In this document: piece by piece, positions 51,921 to 61,030 of the stretch
Numbering within the stretch: the stretch's first letter is position 1
How the letters are laid out: each line of letters begins with the position of its first letter
DNA from: Paracidovorax avenae ATCC 19860
GTDB lineage: Bacteria > Pseudomonadota > Gammaproteobacteria > Burkholderiales > Burkholderiaceae_C
DNA length: 64,000 nt
Reading direction: 5' to 3'
Assembly (NCBI RefSeq): GCF_000176855.2
Contig: NC_015138.1
Span: 4,712,001 to 4,776,000, forward strand
The notes under the pieces: model-generated
The model's input: the letters and a program-made list of their open reading frames with translations, nothing else
Told to the model about the DNA's origin: nothing
The model's database searches: none
Translations under genes and position numbers: made by a program

Positions 51921-52932
51921 AGGCGACGCCCTCCACCCCTACGCCCACCTCACGCCCGACCTCGTGCTGGATGCGCTCGCGTCCATCGGCCTGTACGGCG
52001 ACGGCCGCCTCATGGCCCTGGGCTCGTACGAGAACCGGGTCTATCAGGTGCACCTGGAGGACGGCGCGCGCGTGGTCGCCAAGTTCTACCGCCCGGGCCG
52101 CTGGAGCGAGGCGCAAATCCTGGAGGAACACGCCTTTTCCGCCGAACTCACCGCCGCCGAGGTGCCCGCGGTCGCGCCGCTCGTCGTGGAAGGCCGCACG
52201 CTGCACACGCACGCGGGCTTCGCGTTTTCCGTGAGCCCCTGGCGCGGCGGCCGCACGCCCGACCTGGAGGATCTCGACACGCTGGAATGGATCGGCCGTT
52301 TCCTCGCGCGCATCCACACCGTGGGCGCGGCGCGGCCGTTCGTGCAGCGGCCGGCGCTGGACGTGCGCAGCTTCGCCATCGAGCCGCGCGACGCCCTGCT
52401 GCAGGCCGAAGCGATCCCGCTGGACCAGCAGTCGGCCTGGACCGCCGCCTGCGGCGATGCCATCGCGCTGATCGAGGAAAAGATGGCGGGCACCGGCACC
52501 GGCGGCGGCACGCCGTGGACGGTGCTGCGCCTGCACGGCGACTGCCACCCGGGCAACGTGCTCTGGACGCCCACCGACCTGCCGGGCGGCGGTCCGCATT
52601 TCGTGGACCTGGACGACGCGCGCACGGGCCCGGCCGTGCAGGACCTGTGGATGCTGCTGTCGGGCGAGCGGCGCCAGCGCACGCAGCAGCTCTCGGCCCT
52701 GCTGGACGGCTACGAGCAGTTCCGGGATTTCGACCGCCGCGAACTCGCGCTGATCGAGCCGCTGCGCACGCTGCGCCTCATCCATTACAGTGCCTGGCTC
52801 GCGCGGCGCTGGAGCGATCCGATCTTCCCGATCAACTTCCCGTGGTTCGGCAGCAGCGACTACTGGCGGGGCCAGGTGGACATGCTGCGCGAGCAGATCG
52901 AGGCGATGCAGGAAGCGCCGCTGGCGGCATGA
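51889..52932 (+). CDS. srkA: Stress-response kinase SrkA/YihE-like
   Basis: 347 aa aminoglycoside-phosphotransferase-fold kinase. LMALGSYENRVYQVHLEDGARVVAKFYRPGRWS, RLHGDCHPGNVLWT (catalytic loop) and FVDLDDARTGPAVQDLWML are close to E. coli SrkA, a Ser/Thr kinase that counters stress-induced death. ATG at 51889 and at 51898 are both possible; either lies within the end of the preceding kinase gene. The phosphoesterase, kinase-Usp and SrkA genes probably form one stress-signalling operon. Confidence 0.9.
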   Translation: MPAMHHPPAPEGDALHPYAHLTPDLVLDALASIGLYGDGRLMALGSYENRVYQVHLEDGARVVAKFYRPGRWSEAQILEEHAFSAELTAAEVPAVAPLVVEGRTLHTHAGFAFSVSPWRGGRTPDLEDLDTLEWIGRFLARIHTVGAARPFVQRPALDVRSFAIEPRDALLQAEAIPLDQQSAWTAACGDAIALIEEKMAGTGTGGGTPWTVLRLHGDCHPGNVLWTPTDLPGGGPHFVDLDDARTGPAVQDLWMLLSGERRQRTQQLSALLDGYEQFRDFDRRELALIEPLRTLRLIHYSAWLARRWSDPIFPINFPWFGSSDYWRGQVDMLREQIEAMQEAPLAA

Positions 52933-52988
52933 AACCGGGGGCAGCAGCGGTAGCGTCCGCAGCACGCCACGGCCGCGCAGCAAACGCA

Positions 52989-53005
52989 AACAATTGTCAA
53001 ATTCC
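52989..53005. promoter_or_regulatory. Shared motif, copy 1 (upstream of response regulator)
   Basis: AACAATTGTCAAATTCC lies about 105 bp upstream of the response regulator start. Its reverse complement, GGAATTTGACAATTGTT, matches 57801-57817 in 15 of 17 positions, so both may bind one regulator. Confidence 0.5.
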
Positions 53006-53109
53006 ACGCCTGGCGCACGCAGGCCGTTAGTTTCGGGCGCTTCGTATTTTCCGTGGTGCGCTGCGGCCGGCCTGCATGGCCGTGCCTCCATCGCTCCGCT
53101 CCCGTTTCC

Positions 53110-53820
53110 ATGCGCATTGCCGTTCTCGACGACGACCCGATCCTTCTCGAACTCCTGCAGGCCACGGCCACACGGGCCGGGCACACCTGCCAGCTCTACC
53201 AGGAAGGCAGGGAACTGCTGAAGTCCCTGCGCACGGACACCTATGACCTGCTGGTGGTGGACTGGCACCTGCCGGACATGGAGGGGCTGGAGGTGATCCG
53301 CACCGTGCGCGCGGCATCGGATACCGTGCCCATCCTCTTCATCACCCGCCGCAATGCCGAGCAGGACCTGGTGGAGGCCCTGGCCTGTGGTGCCGACGAC
53401 TTCATGACCAAGCCGCTGCGCATGGGCGAATTCATGGCGCGCTGCAACGCCCTGCTGCGCCGCGCCTACCCGCAGGCGGCGGCCGGCACGCTGGTGTTCG
53501 GCCGCTACCGGTTCGATCCGGAGCAGCGCAGCCTGCGGGTGGATGGCGCGCCCGTGGAGCTGAAGAACAAGGAATACGAACTGGCGCTGTTCATGTTCCA
53601 GAACGCGGGCCGGCTGCTTTCGCGCGAGCACCTGCGCGAGGCCGTGTGGGGCGACATCCATGACGCGCCCTCGCGCTCGCTGGACACGCACGTCTCGCGC
53701 CTGCGCGCGAAGCTGGCGCTGGTGCCGGACCACGGGTATGTGATCACGGCGGTGTATGGGGTGGGGTATCGACTGGAGCCAGCGACACCCCCTGAGTCGC
53801 CTGCGGCGCCTTCCCCCTGA
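53110..53820 (+). CDS. OmpR-family response regulator
   Basis: 236 aa. The receiver domain has Asp8/Asp9, the phosphorylation site Asp51 (LLVVDWHLPDMEGLEV) and Lys in FMTKPLRM; the effector is a winged helix (VELKNKEYELALFMFQNAGRLLSREHL, SRSLDTHVSRLRAKLAL, YGVGYRLEP). No histidine kinase gene is adjacent; the hybrid kinase at 58145 is a candidate partner. The last ten residues (TPPESPAAPSP) and the stop are encoded by an interspersed repeat, so the ancestral protein probably ended soon after GYRLEP. Confidence 0.93.
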   Translation: MRIAVLDDDPILLELLQATATRAGHTCQLYQEGRELLKSLRTDTYDLLVVDWHLPDMEGLEVIRTVRAASDTVPILFITRRNAEQDLVEALACGADDFMTKPLRMGEFMARCNALLRRAYPQAAAGTLVFGRYRFDPEQRSLRVDGAPVELKNKEYELALFMFQNAGRLLSREHLREAVWGDIHDAPSRSLDTHVSRLRAKLALVPDHGYVITAVYGVGYRLEPATPPESPAAPSP

Positions 53821-53900
53821 AGGGGGACGACGCCAGTGGCCGGGCGGAGCCCGTTCCACGGCGTCTGCTGGCGTGGCCTGCTCCGCGGCCTTCTGACGGG
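53787..53900. repeat. Comamonadaceae-type interspersed repeat
   Basis: The stretch starts CCCCCTGAGTCGCC, has a TCCCCC/GGGGGA hairpin near 53810-53828, then ACGACGCCAG pairing with CTGGCGT-like sequence near 53860-53875, and ends CCTGCTCCGCGG. I recognise this pattern from many intergenic regions of Acidovorax, Delftia and relatives. It lies between convergent genes and supplies the stop codon of the response regulator. It may work as a bidirectional terminator. Confidence 0.6.
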
Positions 53901-53974
53901 ACAGGCAGCGTCAGAGCGAGAGCAGCAGACCGTATGCAGCGCACTGAACGAGGGCCTCACGGCCCCGTTCATTC

Positions 53975-56900
53975 TCACCGGCCGCGCCGCTGGCCGGGCG
54001 TGGACTGGCGCAGGGCCAGCAGGCCGAGCAGGCAGGACAGCGCGATCAGGCCCCATTGCGACAGCGTCGGGATCGTCGCGAGCTGGTCCGGCGGCGACTG
54101 CACGGTGGTCGTCTTGGACGAGCTGTTGTTGCCCGGGTTGGTGTCGCCCGGTGCGTCCAGCGTGGCGGTGTTCACGAGTGGCCGTGCGCCGTCGTAGGGC
54201 GACGCGAGCTTCGCCTTGAAGCGGAAGTCGCGGCTCGCGCCGGGCAGCAGTTCGCCGACGGTGCAGTTCACCGTGCCGGACGCGAACGTGCAGTCGGTGG
54301 ACGATACGAAGGCGAGGCCCTGGGGCAGCACGTCGATCGCCTGCGCGCCCTGGCTCGTGAGCGGTCCGAGGTTGCGCACGGTGAGCACGTAGTCCACGTC
54401 CGCGCCGGGCGCGAGCGGGCCGTCGGGGCCGGTCTTGGTGATCGACAGGTCGGTGGCGATCGCGTCGCGCTTGGTCGAGGTCTGGTCGTAGGTGGTGTTG
54501 TTCACCACCACGTCCTGGCCGCCGCGCAGGAACTCGGTCTCGCGCACCGCCACCACGGCCTTGTGGAACACCGTGCCCGATTCGGCGCCCGCCGGCAGGC
54601 TCAGCGCCTTCATGCGGAACGTGATGGTCGCGACCTCGTCCTTGGCGAGCCCGGGGAAGGTGCACACCACGCTACCGGAGGTCGCGCCCACGGCGGGCTG
54701 CGTGCAGGAGCCGCCCCGGTCCACCGTCAGGTTGCCGGTATAGGCGAAGGTGGCCGAGGGGGCGCCGTTGGTCGGGTGTGTGACCGGGAAGGTATCGGTC
54801 ATCACCACGTTCGTGCCGTACGAAGGGCCCGAATTCTTCACCGTGATCGTGTAGGTCGTCTCGGTGCCAAGCGCGATGGCGTCCGCGCTGTGCGCCATCG
54901 ACACCAGCACGTCCAGCTCGGGCTGGGTCAGCTCGACCTGGGCCTGGGCCTTGTTGTTGGCAAGGTTGGGCTCGTCCGTGGCGGTACCGATCTCCACCTC
55001 GTTGTTCAGCACCTGTCCGGCCGCCCACGCGGTGGTAGGCCGCAGGCGGTAGGTGACTTCGTACTGCCCGCCGTTCGCCAGCAGCATGCTCGCGCCCGTG
55101 GTGCCCCAGCGGCAGTTGAGCGTGCCGCCCTCGCCCACCGGATCGCAGGTGCCGCCGCCGGTGGGCGTGGGCGTGCCGATCAGCACGGTGCCCGCGGGCA
55201 GCGTGTCCTTCAGCCAGACGTTCTCGGCCGAGGAGGGGCCGTTGTTCTTCGCGCGCACCGTATAGGTGATGGGTTCGCCGGAGATGGCGCGCGGCGTGGG
55301 CGAGACCGTCTTGGAGGCGACGAGGTCCACGCGTGCCGTGACCTCGCTCTGCACCGTCGAGGTGTTGTTGCCCAGCGCCGGGTCCACCACGTCGGCGGAG
55401 AACGCGGTGGCGGTGTTGCTGCGCTGCGCGGTGGTGGCCACCGTGGGCCGCACGGCCACGGTCACCGTGGCGCTCGCGCCGCTCGCCAGCGTGCCGAGCT
55501 GGCACAGCAGCGTGGACGAGGTGGCGTTGGTCGCGCCCGAGGGCGTGCAGGTGCCCGCGGTGGTGTTCACCGACACGACTCCCGGCGAGCCGCTGCTCGA
55601 TACCAGGCTGCCCAGCGCATCGCGCAGGCTCACGTTGGTGGCAGGATTCGGGCCCTGGTTGGTCACCACCATGGTGTAGGTGAGCACGTCGCCGGCCGGC
55701 ACCGAGGCCTTGTCGAAGGTCTTGACCACGCTCACGTCGGCGGACACTTCGCTGCCCGGCGTCTGGTCGGAGGCGCCCACGCCGATGCCCTGGCAGTTGA
55801 TGCCGTGGGCGGGGTCGTTGAGCCACGGGTCCTGCCGCGTGCCGCCGCTGGCGGGGCTGAAGTTCACGCAGGCGTTGTTGGTGGCGGAGCCTGCGGTGGT
55901 ACGCACGGCATCCACCACGATGTCCGGCGCATTGCTGTTCACGGCCAGCCCTGCGACGCGCTCGCAACTGAAGGTGCCGGGCCCGGCGAGCGGCAGGGCA
56001 CTGCAGGACCAGCCCGCGCCGGAGGCCGCGTTCAACCCCGTGAGCGTCACGCCCGCAGGCACGGAATCGCTCACCACCATGGAAGGGATCTGCGGCGTCG
56101 CGCCCGAGGTCGCGGGTACGGCCAGCGGCCCCAGGTTGCGCACGCGCAGGCGGTACTGGTAGGTCTGGCCGATGGGAATGGCGACGCCCTGCCCGTTCTG
56201 GTAGTTGGACGCGGACTTGGTGATCTGCAGATCGGCCACGTCGGTGGCCGTGATGAACACGTCGGGCGTGGCGTTGTTGTTGGTGTTCGGGTCGTTGCGG
56301 CCCGTCATCGCCACGGTCGCGCTGTTGGCCAGCGTGCCCGTCTGCAGCACCTGCGCCCGCACGGTGATCGCCGGCAGGTTGGTGTAGGTGGAAACCGTGG
56401 CAGCGGGCAGGTCGCAGGTGATCGTCTGGCCCGCGGCGGCGCAGGTCCAGCCGGTGCCGGTGGCGGACACGAAGGACAGCCCCGTGCCCAGCGTATCGAC
56501 CACGCGCACGGGCACGCCGTCGAGCGCCATGCCGCCGTTGAGCCGTGGCGTGAGGGTGTAGGCCACCTGGTCGCCGATGCCGTAGGTCGTGCCGCCGTTC
56601 ACCGCCTTGGCGATGGACACGTCCGAGCCCGTGCCGGCGACGTTGACCTCGGCCGTATCCGTGTTGTTGGATGGCTGGCCGTCGGGCATCTGCGTGGAGC
56701 CGTCCTTGTAGCCCTGCACGGAGAACGACGTGGTGATGGAGCCGGTCACGTTGGGCGCGGCCTCCACGCGAAGCTGGGGCGCCACGGCGCCTGCCGCGAG
56801 CGCTCCGGCACGCGAGCAGGTCACCACCGTGGCCGGATCGGGTGCACCCGGCGAGACCAGCGGCGAGGCGTTCGACGCCGCGGGCGTGCAGCTCCAGCCG

Positions 56901-57664
56901 TTGGTGCCGCCCGCGCGCGTCACCGCGACGCCGGTGGGCACGCTGAAGGTCACCTGCACGCGACCGTCGGCCGGGATGTCCGTGGGCCCCTGGTTGCCCA
57001 CGTCCACGAGGTAGGCGTACTGCTGTCCGGGTGCGATCGGGTTGACCGGGGGCGCGAGCGGATCGGTCGCCACCGAAAGCGACAGGTCCGCGGCCTCGGT
57101 GGTGGTGATGCGGCGGTCCAGCGCATCGTTGCTGGGGTCGGAATCGGTCTCGTTGCGCGTCACGCGCGCACTGTTGATCCAGTTGGTGGACACGGTGGGC
57201 AGCACCAGCGCGAAGTCCACGGCCTTGGTGGCGTTCACCGCCAGGGTACCCAGGTCGCACTGCACGGTCTGGTTCGCGGCCGTGATCGTGGTGCCGGGCG
57301 CGATGGCGGGAAGGCAGGACGCGCCGGCCGGGCTGGTGGTGACGGACTGGAATACGGCGCCCAGCGGCAGCGTGTCCGTCAGTTGCACGCCGGTGGCGGC
57401 GATGCCGGTGTTGTGGTGCACCTTGACCACGTAGTGGAAGGTACCGCCCGCCGGGCCGGAAGCGGACGCGGGCACGGCATCCTGGTTGACGAGCACGTCC
57501 GTGGTCTGGTTCTGGGCCTGGGCCGCGCCAGCGGCGAGGGCCAGCGCGGCAGTGACGATGCCGAGGCGGAGGCTGCGCGTGGCTCCGGCGGCCCTGGCGA
57601 GCATGGTGCGGCAGGTGCCGGGCGGCGCCGAAGCGCCTGCCCGCCCTGGAGAAGAATGATTCAT
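53975..57664 (-). CDS. Large DUF11-repeat surface protein with IPTL-CTERM sorting signal
   Basis: 1229 aa. A signal peptide (about residues 30-52, ending AGAAQAQN) is followed by roughly eight DUF11 repeats of about 120-140 residues. Each has the pattern ADLSI.K/VSVVKTFD, YT..V.N.GP..A and VTDTLP-type loops (for example ITKTGPDGPLAPGADVDYVLTVRNLGP). The C terminus is IPTLSQWGLIALSCLLGLLAL plus an Arg-rich tail, the IPTL-CTERM signal processed by exosortase H, whose gene lies at 63397-63939. It is predicted to be exported, cut and anchored or released at the surface. AGGGAG lies 6 nt ahead of the start. Low Lys and high Thr/Asn/Gly content is typical of such adhesin-like proteins. Confidence 0.92.
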   Translation of the reverse strand: MNHSSPGRAGASAPPGTCRTMLARAAGATRSLRLGIVTAALALAAGAAQAQNQTTDVLVNQDAVPASASGPAGGTFHYVVKVHHNTGIAATGVQLTDTLPLGAVFQSVTTSPAGASCLPAIAPGTTITAANQTVQCDLGTLAVNATKAVDFALVLPTVSTNWINSARVTRNETDSDPSNDALDRRITTTEAADLSLSVATDPLAPPVNPIAPGQQYAYLVDVGNQGPTDIPADGRVQVTFSVPTGVAVTRAGGTNGWSCTPAASNASPLVSPGAPDPATVVTCSRAGALAAGAVAPQLRVEAAPNVTGSITTSFSVQGYKDGSTQMPDGQPSNNTDTAEVNVAGTGSDVSIAKAVNGGTTYGIGDQVAYTLTPRLNGGMALDGVPVRVVDTLGTGLSFVSATGTGWTCAAAGQTITCDLPAATVSTYTNLPAITVRAQVLQTGTLANSATVAMTGRNDPNTNNNATPDVFITATDVADLQITKSASNYQNGQGVAIPIGQTYQYRLRVRNLGPLAVPATSGATPQIPSMVVSDSVPAGVTLTGLNAASGAGWSCSALPLAGPGTFSCERVAGLAVNSNAPDIVVDAVRTTAGSATNNACVNFSPASGGTRQDPWLNDPAHGINCQGIGVGASDQTPGSEVSADVSVVKTFDKASVPAGDVLTYTMVVTNQGPNPATNVSLRDALGSLVSSSGSPGVVSVNTTAGTCTPSGATNATSSTLLCQLGTLASGASATVTVAVRPTVATTAQRSNTATAFSADVVDPALGNNTSTVQSEVTARVDLVASKTVSPTPRAISGEPITYTVRAKNNGPSSAENVWLKDTLPAGTVLIGTPTPTGGGTCDPVGEGGTLNCRWGTTGASMLLANGGQYEVTYRLRPTTAWAAGQVLNNEVEIGTATDEPNLANNKAQAQVELTQPELDVLVSMAHSADAIALGTETTYTITVKNSGPSYGTNVVMTDTFPVTHPTNGAPSATFAYTGNLTVDRGGSCTQPAVGATSGSVVCTFPGLAKDEVATITFRMKALSLPAGAESGTVFHKAVVAVRETEFLRGGQDVVVNNTTYDQTSTKRDAIATDLSITKTGPDGPLAPGADVDYVLTVRNLGPLTSQGAQAIDVLPQGLAFVSSTDCTFASGTVNCTVGELLPGASRDFRFKAKLASPYDGARPLVNTATLDAPGDTNPGNNSSSKTTTVQSPPDQLATIPTLSQWGLIALSCLLGLLALRQSTPGQRRGR

Positions 57665-57800
57665 GCCGGTCTCCCTGAGTGTGATGGACTGGACCCGGCC
57701 ACGCCGCGACACCACTGCAGCACCGCGAGGTGCGTCGGGAGTGGGGAGCGGCATGGCGCGAGGAGTTGGCAGAATCTATGAGATGGATCACCACGATTGC

Positions 57801-57817
57801 GGAATTCAACAATTGTT
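57801..57817. promoter_or_regulatory. Shared motif, copy 2 (DUF11 / hybrid-kinase intergenic region)
   Basis: GGAATTCAACAATTGTT contains the palindrome AACAATTGTT (extended to CAACAATTGTTG, 57807-57818) and matches the motif upstream of the response regulator (52989-53005) in 15 of 17 positions in inverted orientation. It lies 137 bp upstream of the DUF11 start. Confidence 0.5.
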
Positions 57818-57899
57818 GACAATCCCTGCTCTGCCGTGCGTTCCCTGCCACAACGTGCGGGCTTCGCACGCTGTGCTGCCATTCCGCCCTCGCGCACCC

Positions 57900-58073
57900 A
57901 TGCATTCCCGTGGCCTGCTCGGATCCATCGGCATGGGCAACGCCCATCCATCCAGCGTGAAAATCGCCATCTACGATGTGGTCACGCGCCACCTGCAATG
58001 CCGGATCGATACACCGGCCGCGGTGGCGCAGCTGCGCCAGGCGATCGCCCGCCACCGCGGAGCCGACCGCTGA
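57900..58073 (+). CDS. Possible small protein upstream of hybrid kinase
   Basis: 57 aa reading frame with GC-rich third positions like its neighbours. It reads MHSRGLLGSIGMGNAHP, then IAIYDVVTRHLQC and AAVAQLRQAIARHRG, suggesting a short strand-helix peptide. It ends 71 bp before the hybrid kinase start. No homology is recognised and no clear ribosome-binding site is seen, so it may not be expressed. Confidence 0.3.
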   Translation: MHSRGLLGSIGMGNAHPSSVKIAIYDVVTRHLQCRIDTPAAVAQLRQAIARHRGADR

Positions 58074-58144
58074 GCCGCCCGGCGGCCCCGCCGTCACGTC
58101 CCGCCCGCCCGTCATCTTTCGCCACCTTTGCCCGGAGCCGCCGC

Positions 58145-61018
58145 ATGGTCCGCACCCGCCCGCTGTCTCACCTGCCGCTCACCGCCAAGATCGTGTTCCT
58201 CGTGGCACTGATGGGCGTGATTTCCATCGCGACCGCGCTCTACACCACCCGGACCATGGGGCACATCACCGACGACTACCAGGGCCTCATCGACCGCGAG
58301 GCCCAGAGCGCCCTGCACGTGAGCGATGCGGCCCTGCTGCTCGGCGAGTCGAGCCGCCTCGTCTATGCGGTGCTCACCGAACAGGACGAGAACACCATGC
58401 GCGCGGCACTCGCCACGCTGCAGCGGCTGCAGGCGCAGTTCGAGGCGCAGATCGACACCACCGAGCGGCTCGTGCCCGGGGATGCCGGCGCGCTGGGATC
58501 GATCCGCGGGCAGGCGGCCCATGCCTTCACGCTGGCCGCACGCATAGTGGAGGCCGCCGCCCGCTGGCGCGGCGACCGGGCGCTGGAAATCATCCACGGC
58601 GAATTCGAGCCCGCGCTGCGCACGCTGCAGCAGGCCATGAACCGGCAGCGCGACGAATCCACCGACCGCTTCCGGACGGCATCGGTGCAGCTCGGGCGCC
58701 TGACCAGCAGCACGATCCTCTACACCGCGCTGGCGGTGGCCGGCGGCCTGGCGCTGGTGATCGCGCTGTCCACCTGGGTGGCCGTCTCACAGATCTCGCG
58801 CCCCATCACGCTGCTCACACGGCACATGGAACGCCTCACCGACCGGCACTACGACGACCCCATCACCGGCACCGACCGGCGCGACGAGGTGGGCACCATG
58901 GCCAAGGCCCTGAAAGTGTTCAAGGACAGCATGCAGCGCGAAGACCGGCTCGCCGTCGAACTCGCGGCCAGCGCCGAGGCGCGGCGCCTGTCGGAGCAGT
59001 TGATCGACCTCACCAGCGCCATTCCAGGTGCCGTGTTCCAGCTGCGCATGGAGGCGGGCGGCAAGGACCACCGGTTCCTGTTCGTGAGCGAGAAGGCCGG
59101 GGACCTGCAGGGCCGCAGTGCCCAGGAACTGCTCGGTTTGCAGGAGCCCCTGCACGCTGCCTACGGCCTCGACGAAGCCTCCGGCGCCCTGCTGCACGAG
59201 GCTTTCGCGCACAGCCTGCGCACGCTGGAACCCCTGGATTTCGACGTGGAGGTGCAGCGCGGAGAACACACCCGGTGGATCAAGACACTGGCCACCGCGC
59301 GGGCCCTGCCCGACGGCGCCGTGCTGTTCAACGGCGTGTGGCTCGACGTGACCGAGCAGCGCAACCAGGCCCGCGCGCTCGCGCAGGTGGCCGAGGAGAA
59401 AGCCACGTTCCTCGCCGTGATGAGCCACGAGATCCGCACCCCGCTCAATGCCATCCTCGGGCTGGCCCAGCTCGCCCTCAAGGAGCCCCTGCCGCCCGCG
59501 CAGCAGGAGCGCGTGGAGCAGCTCTACCGCGCCGGCCGGCGCCTGCTGGGCATCGTGGACGACACCCTGGACTTCTCCAAGATCGACGGGGGGCACCTCG
59601 TGCTCGAGCATGCGGAGTTCGACGCACGCCAGCTGCTGGCCGACCTGAGCGAGCTGTTCGAGCCGCGCGCCCGCGACAAGGGCCTGGCGCTGCGCGTCGG
59701 GCTGCCGGACGCCTTTCCGGCCCACCTCGTGGGCGACGCGCACCGCATCGCGCAGATCCTGATGAACTTCGTGAACAACGCCATCAAGTTCACCGAAACG
59801 GGCGAGGTGGCCGTCACGCTGGAGGCCGCGGCGCAGGAGCCCGATGGCACGGTCGTGCTGCGGGGTACCGTGCGGGACACCGGCATCGGCCTCACGCCGC
59901 TGCAGCGGGAGCACCTGTTCCAGCCCTTCCACCAGGCCGACGCGACCATCACGCGCCGCTTCGGCGGCACCGGGCTGGGCCTGGCCATCTCGCGCCGTCT
60001 GGCGCGCCACATGGGCGGAGACACGGGCGTGGACAGCACGCCGGGCCTGGGCAGCACGTTCTGGTTCACCGTCCGGGTACGGCGCGCCGCGGACGGCACC
60101 GCCCCGGCGGCCGTGGCCCCGGCGCTCCCATCGGGAACGCCGGCCGCGCTGGCGGGCCGGCGCGTCCTGCTGGTGGACGACAACGAACTCAACCGCCTCG
60201 TCGCCACCGGCCTGCTGGAGGCCGGCGGCCTGCAGGTGGACACCGCCAACGATGGCGCGCAGGCACTCGAACGGCTGGCCCGGGCGCCCGACGGCACCTA
60301 CGACGCCGTGCTCATGGACATGCAGATGCCCGTCATGGACGGCCTCACCGCCACCCGCCGCCTGCGCGACGACCCGCGGTTCGCCGCCCTCCCGGTGATC
60401 GCGATGACCGCCAATGCCGCGGCGCTGGACGTGGAGCGGGCGCGCGCGGCCGGCATGGACGACCACCTGCCCAAGCCGGTGCTGGAACTGCCGCTGTGGA
60501 CGATGCTGGCCCGCTGGATCGCGCCCTCCGGCGCCCGCGGGGCGCCGCCTGCGCCAGCGCACACACCGACTTCGGACACGGGGGCAGCGGGCCCCGGCCT
60601 GCAGGAGGTCCGGTCCCTGCCCGCTTTCGATGCGGCCCCGCTGGAAGACCTGGCAGGCCTGCTGTCGTCCGATCACCTCGCAGCACTGCGCGAACGCTTC
60701 GTCCGCCAATGCGACGCACGGATGCGCCGGATCGACCAGGCCTGGCGGGAGCGCGACTGGCCCACCCTGCGGCAGGAAGCGCACGACTGGGGCGGCACGG
60801 CCGGCAGCTTCGGACTCGAGCGCCTGGGCGGCCTCACCCGGCTGCTGGAAGAGGCCGCCGTGCAGTCACTGGCCGCGGGCGACGGGCAGGCGCCCCCCGC
60901 CGGGCTGCTGGAGGCCGTGCGCGAAGCCCTCGGCGAAGGGCTGGAGCAACTGCAGGCCCATGCGCTGCGGCCCCACGGGTGGCGGGCCCGCGCCGAGGAG
61001 GCCGGCGCCACGGCGTGA
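58145..61018 (+). CDS. Hybrid sensor histidine kinase
   Basis: 957 aa. Two membrane helices (about 14-33 and 190-214) bracket a ~155-residue periplasmic helical sensor region; HAMP (about 215-268) and a PAS-like domain (about 285-405, ending VWLDVTEQRNQ) follow. The HisKA site is His428 (FLAVMSHEIRTPLNAILG); the ATPase has NFVNNAIKFT, GTVRDTGIGL and FGGTGLGLAISRRL. A receiver domain at about 673-790 has Asp725 (AVLMDMQMPVMDG), and an Hpt domain near the end has His880 (QEAHDWGGTAGSFG). The full phosphorelay could feed the OmpR-type regulator at 53110, which shares a promoter motif with this region. Confidence 0.93.
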   Translation: MVRTRPLSHLPLTAKIVFLVALMGVISIATALYTTRTMGHITDDYQGLIDREAQSALHVSDAALLLGESSRLVYAVLTEQDENTMRAALATLQRLQAQFEAQIDTTERLVPGDAGALGSIRGQAAHAFTLAARIVEAAARWRGDRALEIIHGEFEPALRTLQQAMNRQRDESTDRFRTASVQLGRLTSSTILYTALAVAGGLALVIALSTWVAVSQISRPITLLTRHMERLTDRHYDDPITGTDRRDEVGTMAKALKVFKDSMQREDRLAVELAASAEARRLSEQLIDLTSAIPGAVFQLRMEAGGKDHRFLFVSEKAGDLQGRSAQELLGLQEPLHAAYGLDEASGALLHEAFAHSLRTLEPLDFDVEVQRGEHTRWIKTLATARALPDGAVLFNGVWLDVTEQRNQARALAQVAEEKATFLAVMSHEIRTPLNAILGLAQLALKEPLPPAQQERVEQLYRAGRRLLGIVDDTLDFSKIDGGHLVLEHAEFDARQLLADLSELFEPRARDKGLALRVGLPDAFPAHLVGDAHRIAQILMNFVNNAIKFTETGEVAVTLEAAAQEPDGTVVLRGTVRDTGIGLTPLQREHLFQPFHQADATITRRFGGTGLGLAISRRLARHMGGDTGVDSTPGLGSTFWFTVRVRRAADGTAPAAVAPALPSGTPAALAGRRVLLVDDNELNRLVATGLLEAGGLQVDTANDGAQALERLARAPDGTYDAVLMDMQMPVMDGLTATRRLRDDPRFAALPVIAMTANAAALDVERARAAGMDDHLPKPVLELPLWTMLARWIAPSGARGAPPAPAHTPTSDTGAAGPGLQEVRSLPAFDAAPLEDLAGLLSSDHLAALRERFVRQCDARMRRIDQAWRERDWPTLRQEAHDWGGTAGSFGLERLGGLTRLLEEAAVQSLAAGDGQAPPAGLLEAVREALGEGLEQLQAHALRPHGWRARAEEAGATA

Positions 61019-61030
61019 AAAAAGGAGTGC

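Larger units (their letters stand above)
57665..58144. other. Divergent region, DUF11 protein / hybrid kinase
   Basis: 480 bp containing the promoter of the DUF11 gene, the palindrome-bearing motif at 57801-57817 and a possible small reading frame at 57900-58073. The stretch 57780-57830 is markedly AT-rich for this genome and is the probable promoter core. Confidence 0.5.

Noticed and set aside
54056..57781. A 1241-aa frame on the plus strand opposite the DUF11 gene
   Set aside because: It is His/Arg/Gly-rich with no domains and mirrors the DUF11 repeats on the other strand; the minus-strand frame has a signal peptide, repeats and a sorting signal.
57819..57850. TTGACA at 57816-57821 as a -35 box for a plus-strand promoter
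   Set aside because: No -10-like hexamer occurs 16-18 bp downstream (sequence there is GC-rich), so a sigma-70 promoter is not supported.
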